Shown: positions 1-8,212, counted from the first letter of the stretch. The stretch is DNA of 64,000 bases from Selenomonadales bacterium 4137-cl (GCA_032334055.1 JAUOZS010000001.1:3372001-3436000), one strand, 5' to 3'. Numbers and translations: made by a program. Notes: generated by a model from the letters alone, not told the origin.

Positions 1-848
1 AGCGCCTTGGATCGCGCCCCGAGCGGCGAAATATGGGCTATATTCCGGCCGATAAGCTTAGCGGCCGGTGTTTGCGTGATCCTTGTATAGGCCGGGTTGA
101 CATATGTTATAATGCCCTTTTTGTCGACGACGCATATCCCGTCCTGCACCGACTCCAGGATAAGATGCAGCCTTTCCTTCAGTTCCTTCACTTCCCGCAG
201 CTCGCCGGTGACATTTTCCAGGGACGATATATCCTCGAAGATCGCCACGGCGCCCTTTGACTGTCCGTCCACGACGAGCGGGGTACGGTTGGTGATTATG
301 ACCGCTTTTTCGATAACCTGGCGCGAGCCGAGCTCAGGCACCATCGTCTTGCTAACGATGTGAAGCCTGGTATGGGGTATTACCTCGCAAACGTTTTTCC
401 CGATTGCTTTATCGGCCTTGATCGCCATTATTTTTTCCGCCGACGGGTTAAATACGGTGATAATGTCGTTCTCATCGGTAACGACTAGCCCGTTGGCCAT
501 GCTGTTGAAGACGAGCTCGGCAGTAAACGCGTTATTCTGCAAAACGTTATCGACTTTGCTGATCGTTTCCGAATCGCTGATCAAAAAATCGCTTTCGAGA
601 AATTCGACCATTTCGGCTACAGCGGTGCTCGCCATCGGCCCTTTTCCCGATACGGATATCTCGTCGCCGACTTTGACCCGCAGCGCGACGATGGGTATCA
701 GGCTGTTCGCCAGCACCGGTTCATGACTGCGAATCTGAAAATATAAGGTGGCGCCGTATTTCTCCTGAAGTTCGTGCGATTTTTGAACAACCATGGCCGC
801 CACCCTGGCGTGAAGACCCTTGCTATGCCTGATTACAGCCTTTTGCAT
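1..848 (-). CDS. HPr-like/PAS regulator, 5' part (likely sigma-54 activator)
   Basis: Minus-strand reading frame open from an ATG at 848 to the window edge (282 codons, no stop), so only the N-terminus is present. Residues 1-90 look like an HPr phosphocarrier domain: GLHARVAAMV carries the equivalent of the phosphorylated His (His13), and ANSLIPIVAL carries a Ser (Ser49) at the place of the regulatory HPr serine. Two PAS-like segments follow, at about 108-225 (GLVVTDENDIITVFNPSAE) and from about 240 (GICVVDKKGIITYVNPAYT), joined by a short helical linker. In Firmicutes such PAS arrays usually precede a sigma-54 AAA+ domain and a Fis-type HTH, but that part lies outside the window, so the activator role is inference. 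AAGGTG about 7 bases upstream supports the start. Confidence 0.75.
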   Translation of the reverse strand, partial: MQKAVIRHSKGLHARVAAMVVQKSHELQEKYGATLYFQIRSHEPVLANSLIPIVALRVKVGDEISVSGKGPMASTAVAEMVEFLESDFLISDSETISKVDNVLQNNAFTAELVFNSMANGLVVTDENDIITVFNPSAEKIMAIKADKAIGKNVCEVIPHTRLHIVSKTMVPELGSRQVIEKAVIITNRTPLVVDGQSKGAVAIFEDISSLENVTGELREVKELKERLHLILESVQDGICVVDKKGIITYVNPAYTRITQTPAAKLIGRNIAHISPLGARSKA

Positions 849-945
849 CGCAAAACACCTTCTAAATTATGCCATCTCCTTACCCTCCTTCTCTCAGCAA
901 AAACGAAATTCCTTCCGGACGACCGGAAATTGCTCATTGGCCGAG

Positions 946-985
946 CAAAAGAAGCATAAGCCCGCCGAGCGGCGACTTATGCTTC
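946..985 (-). terminator. Terminator of the exported-protein operon
   Basis: Inverted repeat GAAGCATAAG (951-960) / CTTATGCTTC (976-985) with a GC-rich loop that can itself pair. On the minus strand it is followed by TTTTGC. It lies 60 bases past the stop of the gene ending at 1046. Confidence 0.65.
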
Positions 986-1045
986 TTCGTTTATGATTTA
1001 TGAGCCTCATTGCCTGCGGCACTCGCGATCCGAGACTTAGCGGAT

Positions 1046-1615
1046 TTACCGCGTACGCGCCACCATCTGCTCCAGCCATTCGCGGATCTGCGGCTGGGAC
1101 GCGTATGCGCCACTGATCTTGATGCTCAACACCCGCATTTTTTCCTCCGCAACGAACCAAGCGTCGTAGGTCACCACCGGGGCCACGTCGCGACCCAGTC
1201 CGGCCCCGTGCTGATGCGTGATCTTCCACCAGTAAACCGTACCGCCGCTGAACGGTTCCCGTTCCATAAAGGCGATTGTCCTCGCTTCGCTGCGCTGCCC
1301 GCGCTCACCGACATCCTGTTCGGCCTCTTCGGTATAACGCTTGTTCCCGGTCCGGTAAAAGGGATCTTTATATCCCCGGTGAAAATATTCCAGCTCAGTC
1401 GTCTCCAGGCCTTGATAGAACTGGCGGTTAGGAACATTATTCGGTCTTGTCGCCCGGAAACTGGTCTCAACGTACATTCCCGCGTCCAACATATTTTGTT
1501 CGCCGATCATAAACCCCTGCGGACATATTTCCTGCGGATTGGCAAGCGCCACCGCCGCACTTAGCGCCACAACGGCGACCGTTACGATAAACGATGCGCC
1601 GATTTTTTTCAGCAT
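1046..1615 (-). CDS. Exported protein of unknown function
   Basis: 189 aa. The first ~25 residues form a signal peptide (MLKKIGASFIVTVAVVAL then an Ala-rich stretch ending ALA-NP). The mature part is hydrophilic with two cysteine-free aromatic segments (TVYWWKITHQHG, APVVTYDAWFVAEEK) and no motif I recognise. It is the last gene of a minus-strand set with the exported protein at 1653-2558 and the OmpA-family protein, so an envelope role is likely, but that rests on context only. The ATG at 1615 has a purine-rich GGAGGG about 7 bases upstream. Confidence 0.7.
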   Translation of the reverse strand: MLKKIGASFIVTVAVVALSAAVALANPQEICPQGFMIGEQNMLDAGMYVETSFRATRPNNVPNRQFYQGLETTELEYFHRGYKDPFYRTGNKRYTEEAEQDVGERGQRSEARTIAFMEREPFSGGTVYWWKITHQHGAGLGRDVAPVVTYDAWFVAEEKMRVLSIKISGAYASQPQIREWLEQMVARTR

Positions 1616-1652
1616 ACAAATCCCTCCGTTTTCTGCTTTTCATCAAGCACCG

Positions 1653-2558
1653 TCAGTTGGCGAGCAAGCTTTTCAGGGCAGTCCAGTCAATCTGACGCAA
1701 AACCGTTTGGACCCGCGCGGGGTCAGCACGCACGATAACGACAACTGACTGGATTCGGGTCGGGGGCAGACCTAATTTCAGGTCAGGCGTTTGCCCGATG
1801 TATTGACTTACGCCGTCCTCCCAAAAGCTGCCTAAAAACACGTACGTGCAGCCTTCCTGCCAGCCTTGTTCGCGAAAAAACTCGCCTTCGGTCCGCAAAG
1901 CCCACGCCCCGGCAACCGGCGGATCGGCCGCAGCCGCCGTCGCGGGCAGCGAAATATGGGTGTTGACCCACACGTCTATCGCCAGCGTGGTATCGTGCGG
2001 CCTGTTCTGGATGCTGATTTCGTCTTCCTGTTGGGCCCGGGCGTTATTTATTGCCTCCATCCTTTGGCTTACTTTATCCAACTCTTCGCTAAGCTGCCGA
2101 ACGCCGGCCTCGTCGCCCCGCTCGACGGCTTTGCCCAGTTCCGCGCTTATCCGTTCCAGAGCCTTAAGCAGTTTATCCTGCTCGGGATTGGGTTTTTGGC
2201 TATTGTCACCCAGCTTCCGTGCGGCGGCATCCTGCGCCTCTTTTTCCCGGGCGGCGTCCTTCCAGGCGATATGATAATCCGCCCCCAGATAATAGCCTTG
2301 ATCCACAGACGGCGACACCCATTTAAGTTCTTCAATTTTTGTCTTTTCCACCAGGCTCCAGCCCGGTGGTCCGGCGGGAAGCGCCCTGGCCGCCGTATTC
2401 ATGACACGCGCGTAATAATCCTTTTCCGCCGTAGTTGCCGGCCGGTTTCCGCCGTCGGCACAGGCCACGGCACAGAGCCCGGCAAGGCAAACGGTCAGCA
2501 TAAATATTACGTACAGCCTTAAACCGGCCAGCCCCTTCTTTTTGGCCACTATCGTCAC
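1653..2558 (-). CDS. Exported protein with coiled-coil segment, unknown function
   Basis: About 301 aa from a GTG at 2558, preceded by GGGAGG at 8-base spacing; a longer reading from GTG 2579 has no such site. The N-terminus is Lys-rich and then hydrophobic (LRLYVIFMLTVCLAGLCAVACA), consistent with a signal peptide or possibly a lipoprotein signal. Residues ~110-190 are charged and helical (EKEAQDAAARKLGD, ISAELGKAVERGDE, LDKVSQRMEAINNARAQ) and probably form a coiled coil. The C-terminal ~100 residues contain CTYVFLGSFWE. No family is recognised. The gene begins 22 bases after the OmpA stop, so it is probably cotranscribed with it and may serve the same envelope function. Confidence 0.65.
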   Translation of the reverse strand: MTIVAKKKGLAGLRLYVIFMLTVCLAGLCAVACADGGNRPATTAEKDYYARVMNTAARALPAGPPGWSLVEKTKIEELKWVSPSVDQGYYLGADYHIAWKDAAREKEAQDAAARKLGDNSQKPNPEQDKLLKALERISAELGKAVERGDEAGVRQLSEELDKVSQRMEAINNARAQQEDEISIQNRPHDTTLAIDVWVNTHISLPATAAAADPPVAGAWALRTEGEFFREQGWQEGCTYVFLGSFWEDGVSQYIGQTPDLKLGLPPTRIQSVVVIVRADPARVQTVLRQIDWTALKSLLAN

Positions 2559-2580
2559 CCGATAATCCTCCCGGTTCACC

Positions 2581-3393
2581 CTATCTCTTCACCAGTTCCA
2601 CGCGGCGGTTTTTCGCCCGTCCCTCATCAGTCGCATTATCGGCAACCGGTTTTTCCTGACCATACCCCACCGCTTGGAGACGATCGGCGGCAATGCCCTT
2701 TTGCACCAGGGCGTCCATTACCGCGTTGGCGCGCTGTTCCGACAGCGTCTTGTTGCCGGCTGCGTCGCCGACATTATCGGTATGCCCTTCGATAATCAGC
2801 CGCAGACCGGGGTTTTGAGTCAGCAAGACGGCTATCTCATCAATAACGGACTGATGTTCCGGCTTAACAGCCGCTTTGCCTGTATCGAAGTTTATATACA
2901 GCGGCACATGTCCGTTATTATTCAGCGCGGTAAGCAGATCACTGGCTTTGACGTCCTGACGCAGCGCCTCTTTGGCAACGATGGTCACGCGGTATTCTCC
3001 GCTAGTCGCCACCACGACCTCCAACCAGACTTGCTTGCCGCCGCTCTGCATCCTGGCGGTAAGAATCCGCTCGTCGGCTTCCTGGTACAGCACCTTTCCG
3101 CCCTTGCTGACCGCCGCGTTAGCATAGTTGCGGATTATTTGTATGGCGGACGGCGGGTTGTTCTCGTCTTTGGGGGCATATTCGACTATATATTTTTTGC
3201 CCTCGACCTTGACTTCATTATCCGGAATGACGAAGGTATGGGAATCGTACTCCTGCTGTGAACTTTCGGCAACATAATAGTTAGGCATCCGGGAAAAATA
3301 AGGCGCGTCTTTTCCGTTATCCTGGTTTGCGAAAGCTACCGCCATCGGGAATAACGCCGCCAGGAGCACAAGCAAAACTTTCCTTAATATCAT
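2581..3393 (-). CDS. OmpA-family outer-membrane/peptidoglycan-associated protein
   Basis: 270 aa from ATG 3393, with AAAGGGG about 10 bases upstream; a TTG six codons earlier is less likely. A signal peptide (MILRKVLLVLLAALFPMAVAFA) is followed by an ~160-residue region without a clear family, then an OmpA C-terminal domain: INFDTGKAAVKP, IIEGHTDNVGD, LSEQRANAVMDAL, VGYGQEKPVADN, AKNRRVELV. This domain binds peptidoglycan (diaminopimelate via the conserved Asp and Arg), so the protein probably tethers the outer envelope to the wall. OmpA-type proteins are expected in diderm Firmicutes. First gene of a three-gene exported-protein operon. Confidence 0.88.
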   Translation of the reverse strand: MILRKVLLVLLAALFPMAVAFANQDNGKDAPYFSRMPNYYVAESSQQEYDSHTFVIPDNEVKVEGKKYIVEYAPKDENNPPSAIQIIRNYANAAVSKGGKVLYQEADERILTARMQSGGKQVWLEVVVATSGEYRVTIVAKEALRQDVKASDLLTALNNNGHVPLYINFDTGKAAVKPEHQSVIDEIAVLLTQNPGLRLIIEGHTDNVGDAAGNKTLSEQRANAVMDALVQKGIAADRLQAVGYGQEKPVADNATDEGRAKNRRVELVKR

Positions 3394-3410
3394 CCTACTT
3401 TCCCCTTTCA

Positions 3411-3450
3411 AAAAAAGTATTCTTAAAAGTTACCAACATTTTAAGAATAC
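3411..3450 (-). terminator. AraC gene terminator in the ompA leader
   Basis: Perfect 12-bp inverted repeat GTATTCTTAAAA (3417-3428) / TTTTAAGAATAC (3439-3450). On the minus strand it is followed at once by TTTTTT, 70 bases past the AraC gene stop. It ends only ~17 bases before the OmpA start codon, so it could also attenuate that gene. Confidence 0.75.
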
Positions 3451-3518
3451 CAGGTTATTTCCGGGAGCAATTTTTCATTATTGCCGTATGTTTTATTGAT
3501 ATTGTCCTATTGCGCACC

Positions 3519-4382
3519 CTACGATCGTTTTCGGTACTCCAGCGGCGAAACGCCTATTTTCCGCTTGAATACCGTAGAAAAATGACTGGAATTACCAAAC
3601 CCGCAAAGATAAGCAATCTCGGTTATCGATTTGCCGCCTGCTTTTAGCAGGCGGCAAGCCTCTCTAATCTTGATCTCCATCAAAAACTCGTACGGAGTCT
3701 TTCCGGTCTGCGCTTTGAATATCCGGATGAAATAATACGGGCTGAAGTTCGCCATCCGGGACACTTCGTCCAGCGAATACTCCTGGTTATGGTTTTCCTG
3801 AAGAAAAGCGATTACGCGGTTGATGCTATCCCGTTCATAATAGGTGCGCCGGTTCTCCGACGACGGTAAATTGTGTTTGATCTTGCGGAACAGTTCCACT
3901 ATCAGTTGGACGCACAGACTTTCAATAACAAACTGATAACCCAGTTGTTTACTGTTTGTTTCCGTAATGATCGACTGCATAATAGCTCTTAGTTCATAAT
4001 CATAAAAAAACTGTTCGTAATCGAAACATATCCCCGGCTTGCCGTATGTCTGGCGAGCCATTTCCTGCAAATACAGCCGATCCACCTGTATTGCGCAAAA
4101 GGTCGCCGCACTCAGCGGAACAACGTTTTTATGTTCCTGATCCGGATTGATGGCGATCATTTTGTGGATCTCGATGTTCTTCTGCTTTTTCTCCACTTGG
4201 AATAAGGGCGGGGCCGAAAACGCGACATCAAACTCATAGCTGCTGTGAGCATGACTCCAGACAGGTATTTCGGTCGGTTCTTTGCATACGAAAACCCCGA
4301 CCTTTTCACTACAAAAAATATCGAAGTTGTCCATCGGAGGGTATGGCCCGTCGCCAAGCAAATGCTTGTATCGTTCTGGCAT
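3519..4382 (-). CDS. AraC-family transcriptional regulator
   Basis: 287 aa from ATG 4382 (GGGTGA about 5 bases upstream; a GTG three codons earlier lacks a site). The N-terminal ~160 residues resemble a cupin-type sensing domain (HAHSSYEFDVAF, INPDQEHKNV). The last ~100 residues are the double HTH of AraC/XylS regulators: YSLDEVSRMANFSPYYFIRI, TGKTPYEFLMEIKI, then ITEIAYLCGFGNSSHFSTV and GVSPLEYRK. It is a DNA-binding regulator of unknown ligand. It is followed by a strong terminator and stands alone. Its target could be the adjacent OmpA operon, but nothing in the sequence proves this. Confidence 0.9.
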   Translation of the reverse strand: MPERYKHLLGDGPYPPMDNFDIFCSEKVGVFVCKEPTEIPVWSHAHSSYEFDVAFSAPPLFQVEKKQKNIEIHKMIAINPDQEHKNVVPLSAATFCAIQVDRLYLQEMARQTYGKPGICFDYEQFFYDYELRAIMQSIITETNSKQLGYQFVIESLCVQLIVELFRKIKHNLPSSENRRTYYERDSINRVIAFLQENHNQEYSLDEVSRMANFSPYYFIRIFKAQTGKTPYEFLMEIKIREACRLLKAGGKSITEIAYLCGFGNSSHFSTVFKRKIGVSPLEYRKRS

Positions 4383-4517
4383 GCACTTCACCCGCGCAAT
4401 CGTAACTATATTTATTAGTTTCGTTTATCTTTACTTGTTTCCTTTCATAATCCTGAATTTAGCAAACCATTGATAGTGCCCCGCTGTTCTGCATCATTTG
4501 CAAAGTGGGCGTTATAA

Positions 4518-4550
4518 AGAAAAAAGACTTCGGAGGTAGTCCTCCGAAGC
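4518..4550 (-). terminator. Terminator after tRNA-Ala
   Basis: Stem CTTCGGAGG (4528-4536) / CCTCCGAAG (4541-4549) with a 4-base loop. On the minus strand it is followed by TTTTTT. Confidence 0.85.
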
Positions 4551-4561
4551 CTTGATACATC

Positions 4562-4637
4562 TGGTGGAGACGAGGGGGATCGAACCCCTGACCTCTTGAA
4601 TGCGAGCCAAGCGCTCTCCCATCTGAGCTACGCCCCC
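4562..4637 (-). tRNA. tRNA-Ala (anticodon CGC)
   Basis: 76 nt with encoded CCA. Acceptor GGGGGCG pairs with CGTCTCC using two G-U pairs. The D stem is GCTC/GAGC, the anticodon stem CTTGG/TCAAG closes the loop CTCGCAT with anticodon CGC, and the T arm has GTTCGATCC. Reads GCG alanine codons. Confidence 0.93.
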
Positions 4638-4696
4638 ATGTGCCAAAACAGTCTAGTAGTATTGTATAACAGCGCGCGCCAATTTGCAAGCCAAAC

Positions 4697-5212
4697 CTAT
4701 TCTGTCAACTCGGCCAGCGCTTTCTCTTCTGCCGGGATGCGCACGGCCAGGAGAAGCCAAGCGTTCATAAGGCCGGCCGCCAGCGCCGTTAGCCAGGCGC
4801 CGAAGATGAGCGGCCCGCACAAAAGCTCGACCGTCACCGCCAGGTAGTTCGGATGCCGCAGATAACGGTAAGGGCCGCGTCGGACGGGCGGGATGCCCGG
4901 CAGGACGAGAATGCGGGTGTTCCAGCGGTGGCCGAGGCTGACGATGCACCAGTAGCGCAGAATCTGGGCGGTAAGAAAAAGGGCGGTCCACAGCGGCCAA
5001 AGGACGCTGGGGCCGCCGCCGCGCATGAGCGCCTCCGCCAGCCAGCCGGCCAGCCAGCCGGCATGGAGGGCGACGAACAGCGGATAGTGCCCGGCGCCAT
5101 GTTCGCGGGCGCCCCGGGCGAGCAGCCAACGTCGGTTGCGGCACGCCAGGACGAGCTCGGCGAGGCGTTGGACGGCAACCGCGGTCACCGCTGCCGTCAG
5201 CCAGCCTACCAC
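4697..5212 (-). CDS. bpsB: ICMT-family (isoprenylcysteine carboxyl methyltransferase-like) alkylpyrone O-methyltransferase
   Basis: 171 aa from GTG 5212, whose sequence overlaps the stop of the polyketide synthase gene (GGTGGTAG) with AGGTG 8 bases upstream. It is a small integral membrane protein with about four hydrophobic helices. The ICMT/PEMT signature RGPYRYLRHPNYLAV lies near residue 125 and an aromatic segment RYWCIVSLGHRWNTRI precedes it. In Bacillus subtilis the equivalent pair BpsA-BpsB makes alkylpyrones and their methyl ethers, BpsB being this type of methyltransferase. The order and tight overlap here support the same role, by homology of arrangement rather than direct evidence. 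Symbol assigned by context. Confidence 0.75.
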   Translation of the reverse strand: MVGWLTAAVTAVAVQRLAELVLACRNRRWLLARGAREHGAGHYPLFVALHAGWLAGWLAEALMRGGGPSVLWPLWTALFLTAQILRYWCIVSLGHRWNTRILVLPGIPPVRRGPYRYLRHPNYLAVTVELLCGPLIFGAWLTALAAGLMNAWLLLAVRIPAEEKALAELTE

Positions 5213-6252
5213 CGGAACAGCACCTGCTCGGCGCTGAACCCCGGCCCCAGGGCGAGCATAGCGCCATAGCGGCCCGCCGGCGGCGTCTCGCGCATAAACC
5301 GCTCCAGCACGAACAGCACCGAGGCGCTGGACATGTTGCCGTAGTCGGCCAGAACCTCGTAGGCCGCCGTAAGCGCCGCCGCCGGCAGACCGAGGCTGTC
5401 GGCGTACGCGTCGAGCACTTTGGCGCCGCCGGGATGGACGACAAAGTGGACGATATCTTCCGGCGCCAGCCCCCACTCGCGGCAGGCCGCGGCCGCCAGC
5501 CCGGGCAGGTAACGACGGATAAAGGCCGGGATGTCGCGGGAAAACCTCACCTTCAGGCCGGTGTCGATCAAATCCCAGCCCATGATGTCCTCGGTGTCGG
5601 CGAACAGGGTGCTGCGGGCGCCCAGCAGCTCAGGCCCCTCACCGTCGGCTGTTATCACGGCGGCAGCCGCGCCGTCTGCGAAGATGCCCGCCCCCACCAG
5701 GTTGGATTTGGAAAAGTCGTTGCGCTGGAAGGTGAGGCTGCAAAGTTCGGCCGCCACCAGCAGTACGGCGCGGCCGGGCACACCCGCGGCCAGTTCCGCT
5801 CCCCGCGCCAGCCCGGTGACACCGCCGGCGCAGCCCAGGCCCCACACCGGCAGGCGGGCGGCGTTGGGCGAGATGCCCAGCCGCTGGATAAGTTTGGCGT
5901 CTAGAGTCGGCGTGGTAATGCCGGTGGACGAGACAAAAATCACCAACCCCACATCGGCGGCCGCGACGCCGGCGCGTTCGAGTGCCTGCGCCGCGGCCGC
6001 GACAGCCATCTCCAGGGCGATTTCCCCGAAGAGAAGATTGGCTTCCGCGAAGGAGTGCTCGGCCGCGTACCAGGCGAGCGGCTGAGCAAGGTGCCGTTTG
6101 GCGATGCAGGCGTTGTCGAATACCGGCAGCAGGCGTTCAAGGTGGTCGAGCTTCTCCTGAAAAAGGAAGGCGGCGAATTCCTTGACGTCCTGCTGCCGGA
6201 CGGCATAAGGCGGTACAGCCAGCCCCACCGCCCGCACCCTCGGTCCGGACAT
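5206..6252 (-). CDS. bpsA: Type III polyketide synthase (chalcone synthase-like)
   Basis: 348 aa from ATG 6252, chosen over upstream starts because GAAGGGGTGG sits just before it. The Cys-His-Asn catalytic triad of type III PKSs is visible: Cys141 in WGLGCAGG, His273 in FVVHPGGAK and Asn306 in DYGNMSSA, and the C-terminal GPGF motif is present. The family condenses a fatty acyl-CoA starter with malonyl-CoA, and bacterial members of this group make alkylpyrones or alkylresorcinols, which are membrane lipids. The methyltransferase gene downstream overlaps it. A Fur-box-like palindrome and a candidate -10 lie just upstream. Product chain length cannot be read from the sequence. Confidence 0.9.
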   Translation of the reverse strand: MSGPRVRAVGLAVPPYAVRQQDVKEFAAFLFQEKLDHLERLLPVFDNACIAKRHLAQPLAWYAAEHSFAEANLLFGEIALEMAVAAAAQALERAGVAAADVGLVIFVSSTGITTPTLDAKLIQRLGISPNAARLPVWGLGCAGGVTGLARGAELAAGVPGRAVLLVAAELCSLTFQRNDFSKSNLVGAGIFADGAAAAVITADGEGPELLGARSTLFADTEDIMGWDLIDTGLKVRFSRDIPAFIRRYLPGLAAAACREWGLAPEDIVHFVVHPGGAKVLDAYADSLGLPAAALTAAYEVLADYGNMSSASVLFVLERFMRETPPAGRYGAMLALGPGFSAEQVLFRW

Positions 6253-6266
6253 GAAACCACCCCTTC

Positions 6267-6281
6267 TCATAATCGTTATCA
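6267..6281. promoter_or_regulatory. Fur-box-like operator before the PKS gene
   Basis: On the minus strand TGATAACGATTATGA matches the 7-1-7 Fur-type consensus TGATAAT-N-ATTATCA at 12 of 14 defined positions. It overlaps a candidate -10 TATGAT (6278-6283) with a weak TTTACC 16 bases upstream. The position would suit metal-dependent repression of the PKS operon. Confidence 0.4.
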
Positions 6282-6308
6282 TACACTATGAGCAGGGGTG
6301 GTAAAAAA

Positions 6309-7547
6309 TTACTCTGCGAGAGTAGCGGCTGCTTCGGCGGCAGGCAGTTCCTGGACCGTCTTCAGCTTGCGTTCGATGGTGCGGGACTTCTGGGCCGCCG
6401 TCTCGATGGAGTTTGAGGCTTCCTGAAGCTTTTTCTGCGTCTTCTCCAGCATCTCGCCGAAGCGGCCAAACTCGGTCTTTACCGCCCCCAGCAGCGCCCA
6501 CACCTCGCTGGAGCGTTTCTCCACCGCCAGCGTCCTGAAGCCCATCTGCAGGCTGCTCAGCAGCGCCGTCAGCGTCGTCGGGCCGGTTATCACCACCCGG
6601 TAGTCGCGCTGCAGCATATCGCAAAGGCCGGGCCGCCGCAGCACCTCGGCGAACAGGCCTTCCGCCGGCAGGAAGAGGATGGCGAAATCGGTGGTATGGG
6701 GCGGGTCGATATATTTCTCCCGGATGGCCTTGGCCTCAGCCTTGATTCTGACTTCCAGGCTGCGGGCAGCGTCTTCCGCGGCGAGCGGGTTGGCCTGCTC
6801 CTGCGCGTCGAGGAGGCGTTGGTAGTCCTCCTGGGGAAATTTGGCGTCGATGGGCAGCCACACCGTCCCCTCGTCCTTGTCCCGCCCCGGCAGGCGAATG
6901 GCGAATTCCACCCGTTCGGCGCTGCCCGGCTTCGTGGCCACATTGCGGGCATACTGCTCCACGGTCAGCACCTGCTCCAGCAGGCTCGCCAAATGGATCT
7001 CCCCCCAAATGCCGCGGGTTTTGACATTGGTAAGCACGCGTTTTAGGTCGCCCACGCCGGACGCCAGCGACTGCATTTCGCCCAGCCCCTTGTGAACAAG
7101 TTCGAGCCGTTCGCTCACCAGGCGGAAGGACTCGCCCAGACGTTTTTCGAGAGTGGCGTGCAGCTTTTCGTCAACCGTCGTCCGCATCTCCTCCAACTGC
7201 CGGTTGTTATCCGCCTGCAGCAGCTTTAACCGCTCCTCCACCGTCTCCCGCAGCCGCTCCAGTTTGTGTTCGTTGCTTTGGGTCAGCGCCAGGAGTTGGC
7301 GGGAAAAAGCGTCCATCTGCGCAGTCTGGAGGGTGGCGATATCCGCCATGCGGGCCTGCACCGAGTCGCCGAATTGCCGCAGAGCCTCGCCGTTCTCCCG
7401 CCGGCTGAGAGCAATCTCCTCTTTCACCGCCCGTTCCAGCCGCTCCTGCCCCTCCCGGCCGCTGCCGCCGCGGGCCAGCCCGAAGGCCAGCAGAGCGAGC
7501 GCGGCGATGTTGAGCCCCAGAGAAATAAGCAGCAGTTTTTCCAGCAT
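6309..7547 (-). CDS. rmuC: DNA recombination protein RmuC family
   Basis: 412 aa; ATG 7547 with GGAGG seven bases upstream. One N-terminal membrane helix (MLEKLLLISLGLNIAALALL), then a long coiled coil to about residue 160 (REENGEAL, FSRQLLALTQSNEHKLERL). The RmuC nuclease-like domain follows, with VKTRGIWGEIHLASLLEQVL, IRLPGRDKDEGTVWLPIDAK, FPQEDYQRLLDA and FAILFLPAEGLFAEVL. RmuC limits inversions at short inverted repeats in E. coli, and the WLPIDAKFP segment belongs to the conserved putative PD-(D/E)XK-like core. Single gene, of normal length for the family. Confidence 0.93.
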   Translation of the reverse strand: MLEKLLLISLGLNIAALALLAFGLARGGSGREGQERLERAVKEEIALSRRENGEALRQFGDSVQARMADIATLQTAQMDAFSRQLLALTQSNEHKLERLRETVEERLKLLQADNNRQLEEMRTTVDEKLHATLEKRLGESFRLVSERLELVHKGLGEMQSLASGVGDLKRVLTNVKTRGIWGEIHLASLLEQVLTVEQYARNVATKPGSAERVEFAIRLPGRDKDEGTVWLPIDAKFPQEDYQRLLDAQEQANPLAAEDAARSLEVRIKAEAKAIREKYIDPPHTTDFAILFLPAEGLFAEVLRRPGLCDMLQRDYRVVITGPTTLTALLSSLQMGFRTLAVEKRSSEVWALLGAVKTEFGRFGEMLEKTQKKLQEASNSIETAAQKSRTIERKLKTVQELPAAEAAATLAE

Positions 7548-7617
7548 AGGTTATCCTCCAAACATTTGTTCTAGTATTATTCCTCTTCCACAGCCGCTTT
7601 TCCTCCAGCAGCGGAAA

Positions 7618-7646
7618 CAAAAAAGCTTGCAGCTTTGCTGCAAGCC
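7618..7646 (-). terminator. Terminator
   Basis: GCTTGCAGC (7625-7633) / GCTGCAAGC (7637-7645) followed on the minus strand by TTTTTTG, just past the gene ending at 7658. Confidence 0.9.
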
Positions 7647-7657
7647 TTCGACAACCG

Positions 7658-8212
7658 TTATAATCCCATGGAAAACTTTTTGTAGCCCTCCGGCAGGTCG
7701 AACAGGGAGGGGTCCGGTTCGCCGGCCTTGACGTTGCGATATTCCTGCCACCACGAGCCGTCCTCGGCGGCCGTCTTGACGGGGAGCAGCGAGTCTTTCG
7801 CCAGCCATTGCAGGAAAGAGTGGCGCTTGCCGTCGGTCTGGACGGTGATGCGATACTTGTCGGCTACCATTCCGTTTACCGTTTCCGTACCTAGCAGCGT
7901 CCGCTCGACTTCGCCTGACAGTGTCTCGCTGCTGGGTACTACGTTCTCCGGCCGGAACTGCTGCTCCATATACATCTTCTCGGACGGCATCAGCAGCCAG
8001 ACAACCTTTCTGTCCATCCGGGTAATGGTTGCCATCCCGGCTGTTTCAAAGCGCATTTTCTCCCCGGCGACATAGATCTTCCCCTGCATGGTCTGATTGC
8101 CATGGGCAGAGACGATATCGGCACTGAAACCTTGGGAAGCCAGCGCTACCGACATCGTCCCGCACAGCAGCGCCGCCGTCATAATCAAGCATGCCCAAAA
8201 CCGAACTCTCAT
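7658..8212 (-). CDS. Exported LolA/DUF4412-like protein
   Basis: 184 aa; ATG 8212 with GGAGG nine bases upstream. Signal peptide MRVRFWACLIMTAALLCG ending near VALA. The mature part alternates short beta strands in the way LolA-fold proteins do: GFSADIVSAHGNQTMQGKIY, GEKMRFETAG, VVWLLMPSEKMYMEQ, DKYRITVQTDGK, LLPVKTAAEDGSW and FDLPEGYKKF near the C-terminus. LolA-fold proteins bind lipids or lipoproteins in the periplasm. This one is most like the DUF4412 branch, whose function is not established. It is monocistronic, with its own terminator. Confidence 0.75.
   Translation of the reverse strand: MRVRFWACLIMTAALLCGTMSVALASQGFSADIVSAHGNQTMQGKIYVAGEKMRFETAGMATITRMDRKVVWLLMPSEKMYMEQQFRPENVVPSSETLSGEVERTLLGTETVNGMVADKYRITVQTDGKRHSFLQWLAKDSLLPVKTAAEDGSWWQEYRNVKAGEPDPSLFDLPEGYKKFSMGL

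Noticed and set aside
4459..4689. 76-codon frame over tRNA-Ala
   Set aside because: Overlaps the whole tRNA and its terminator.
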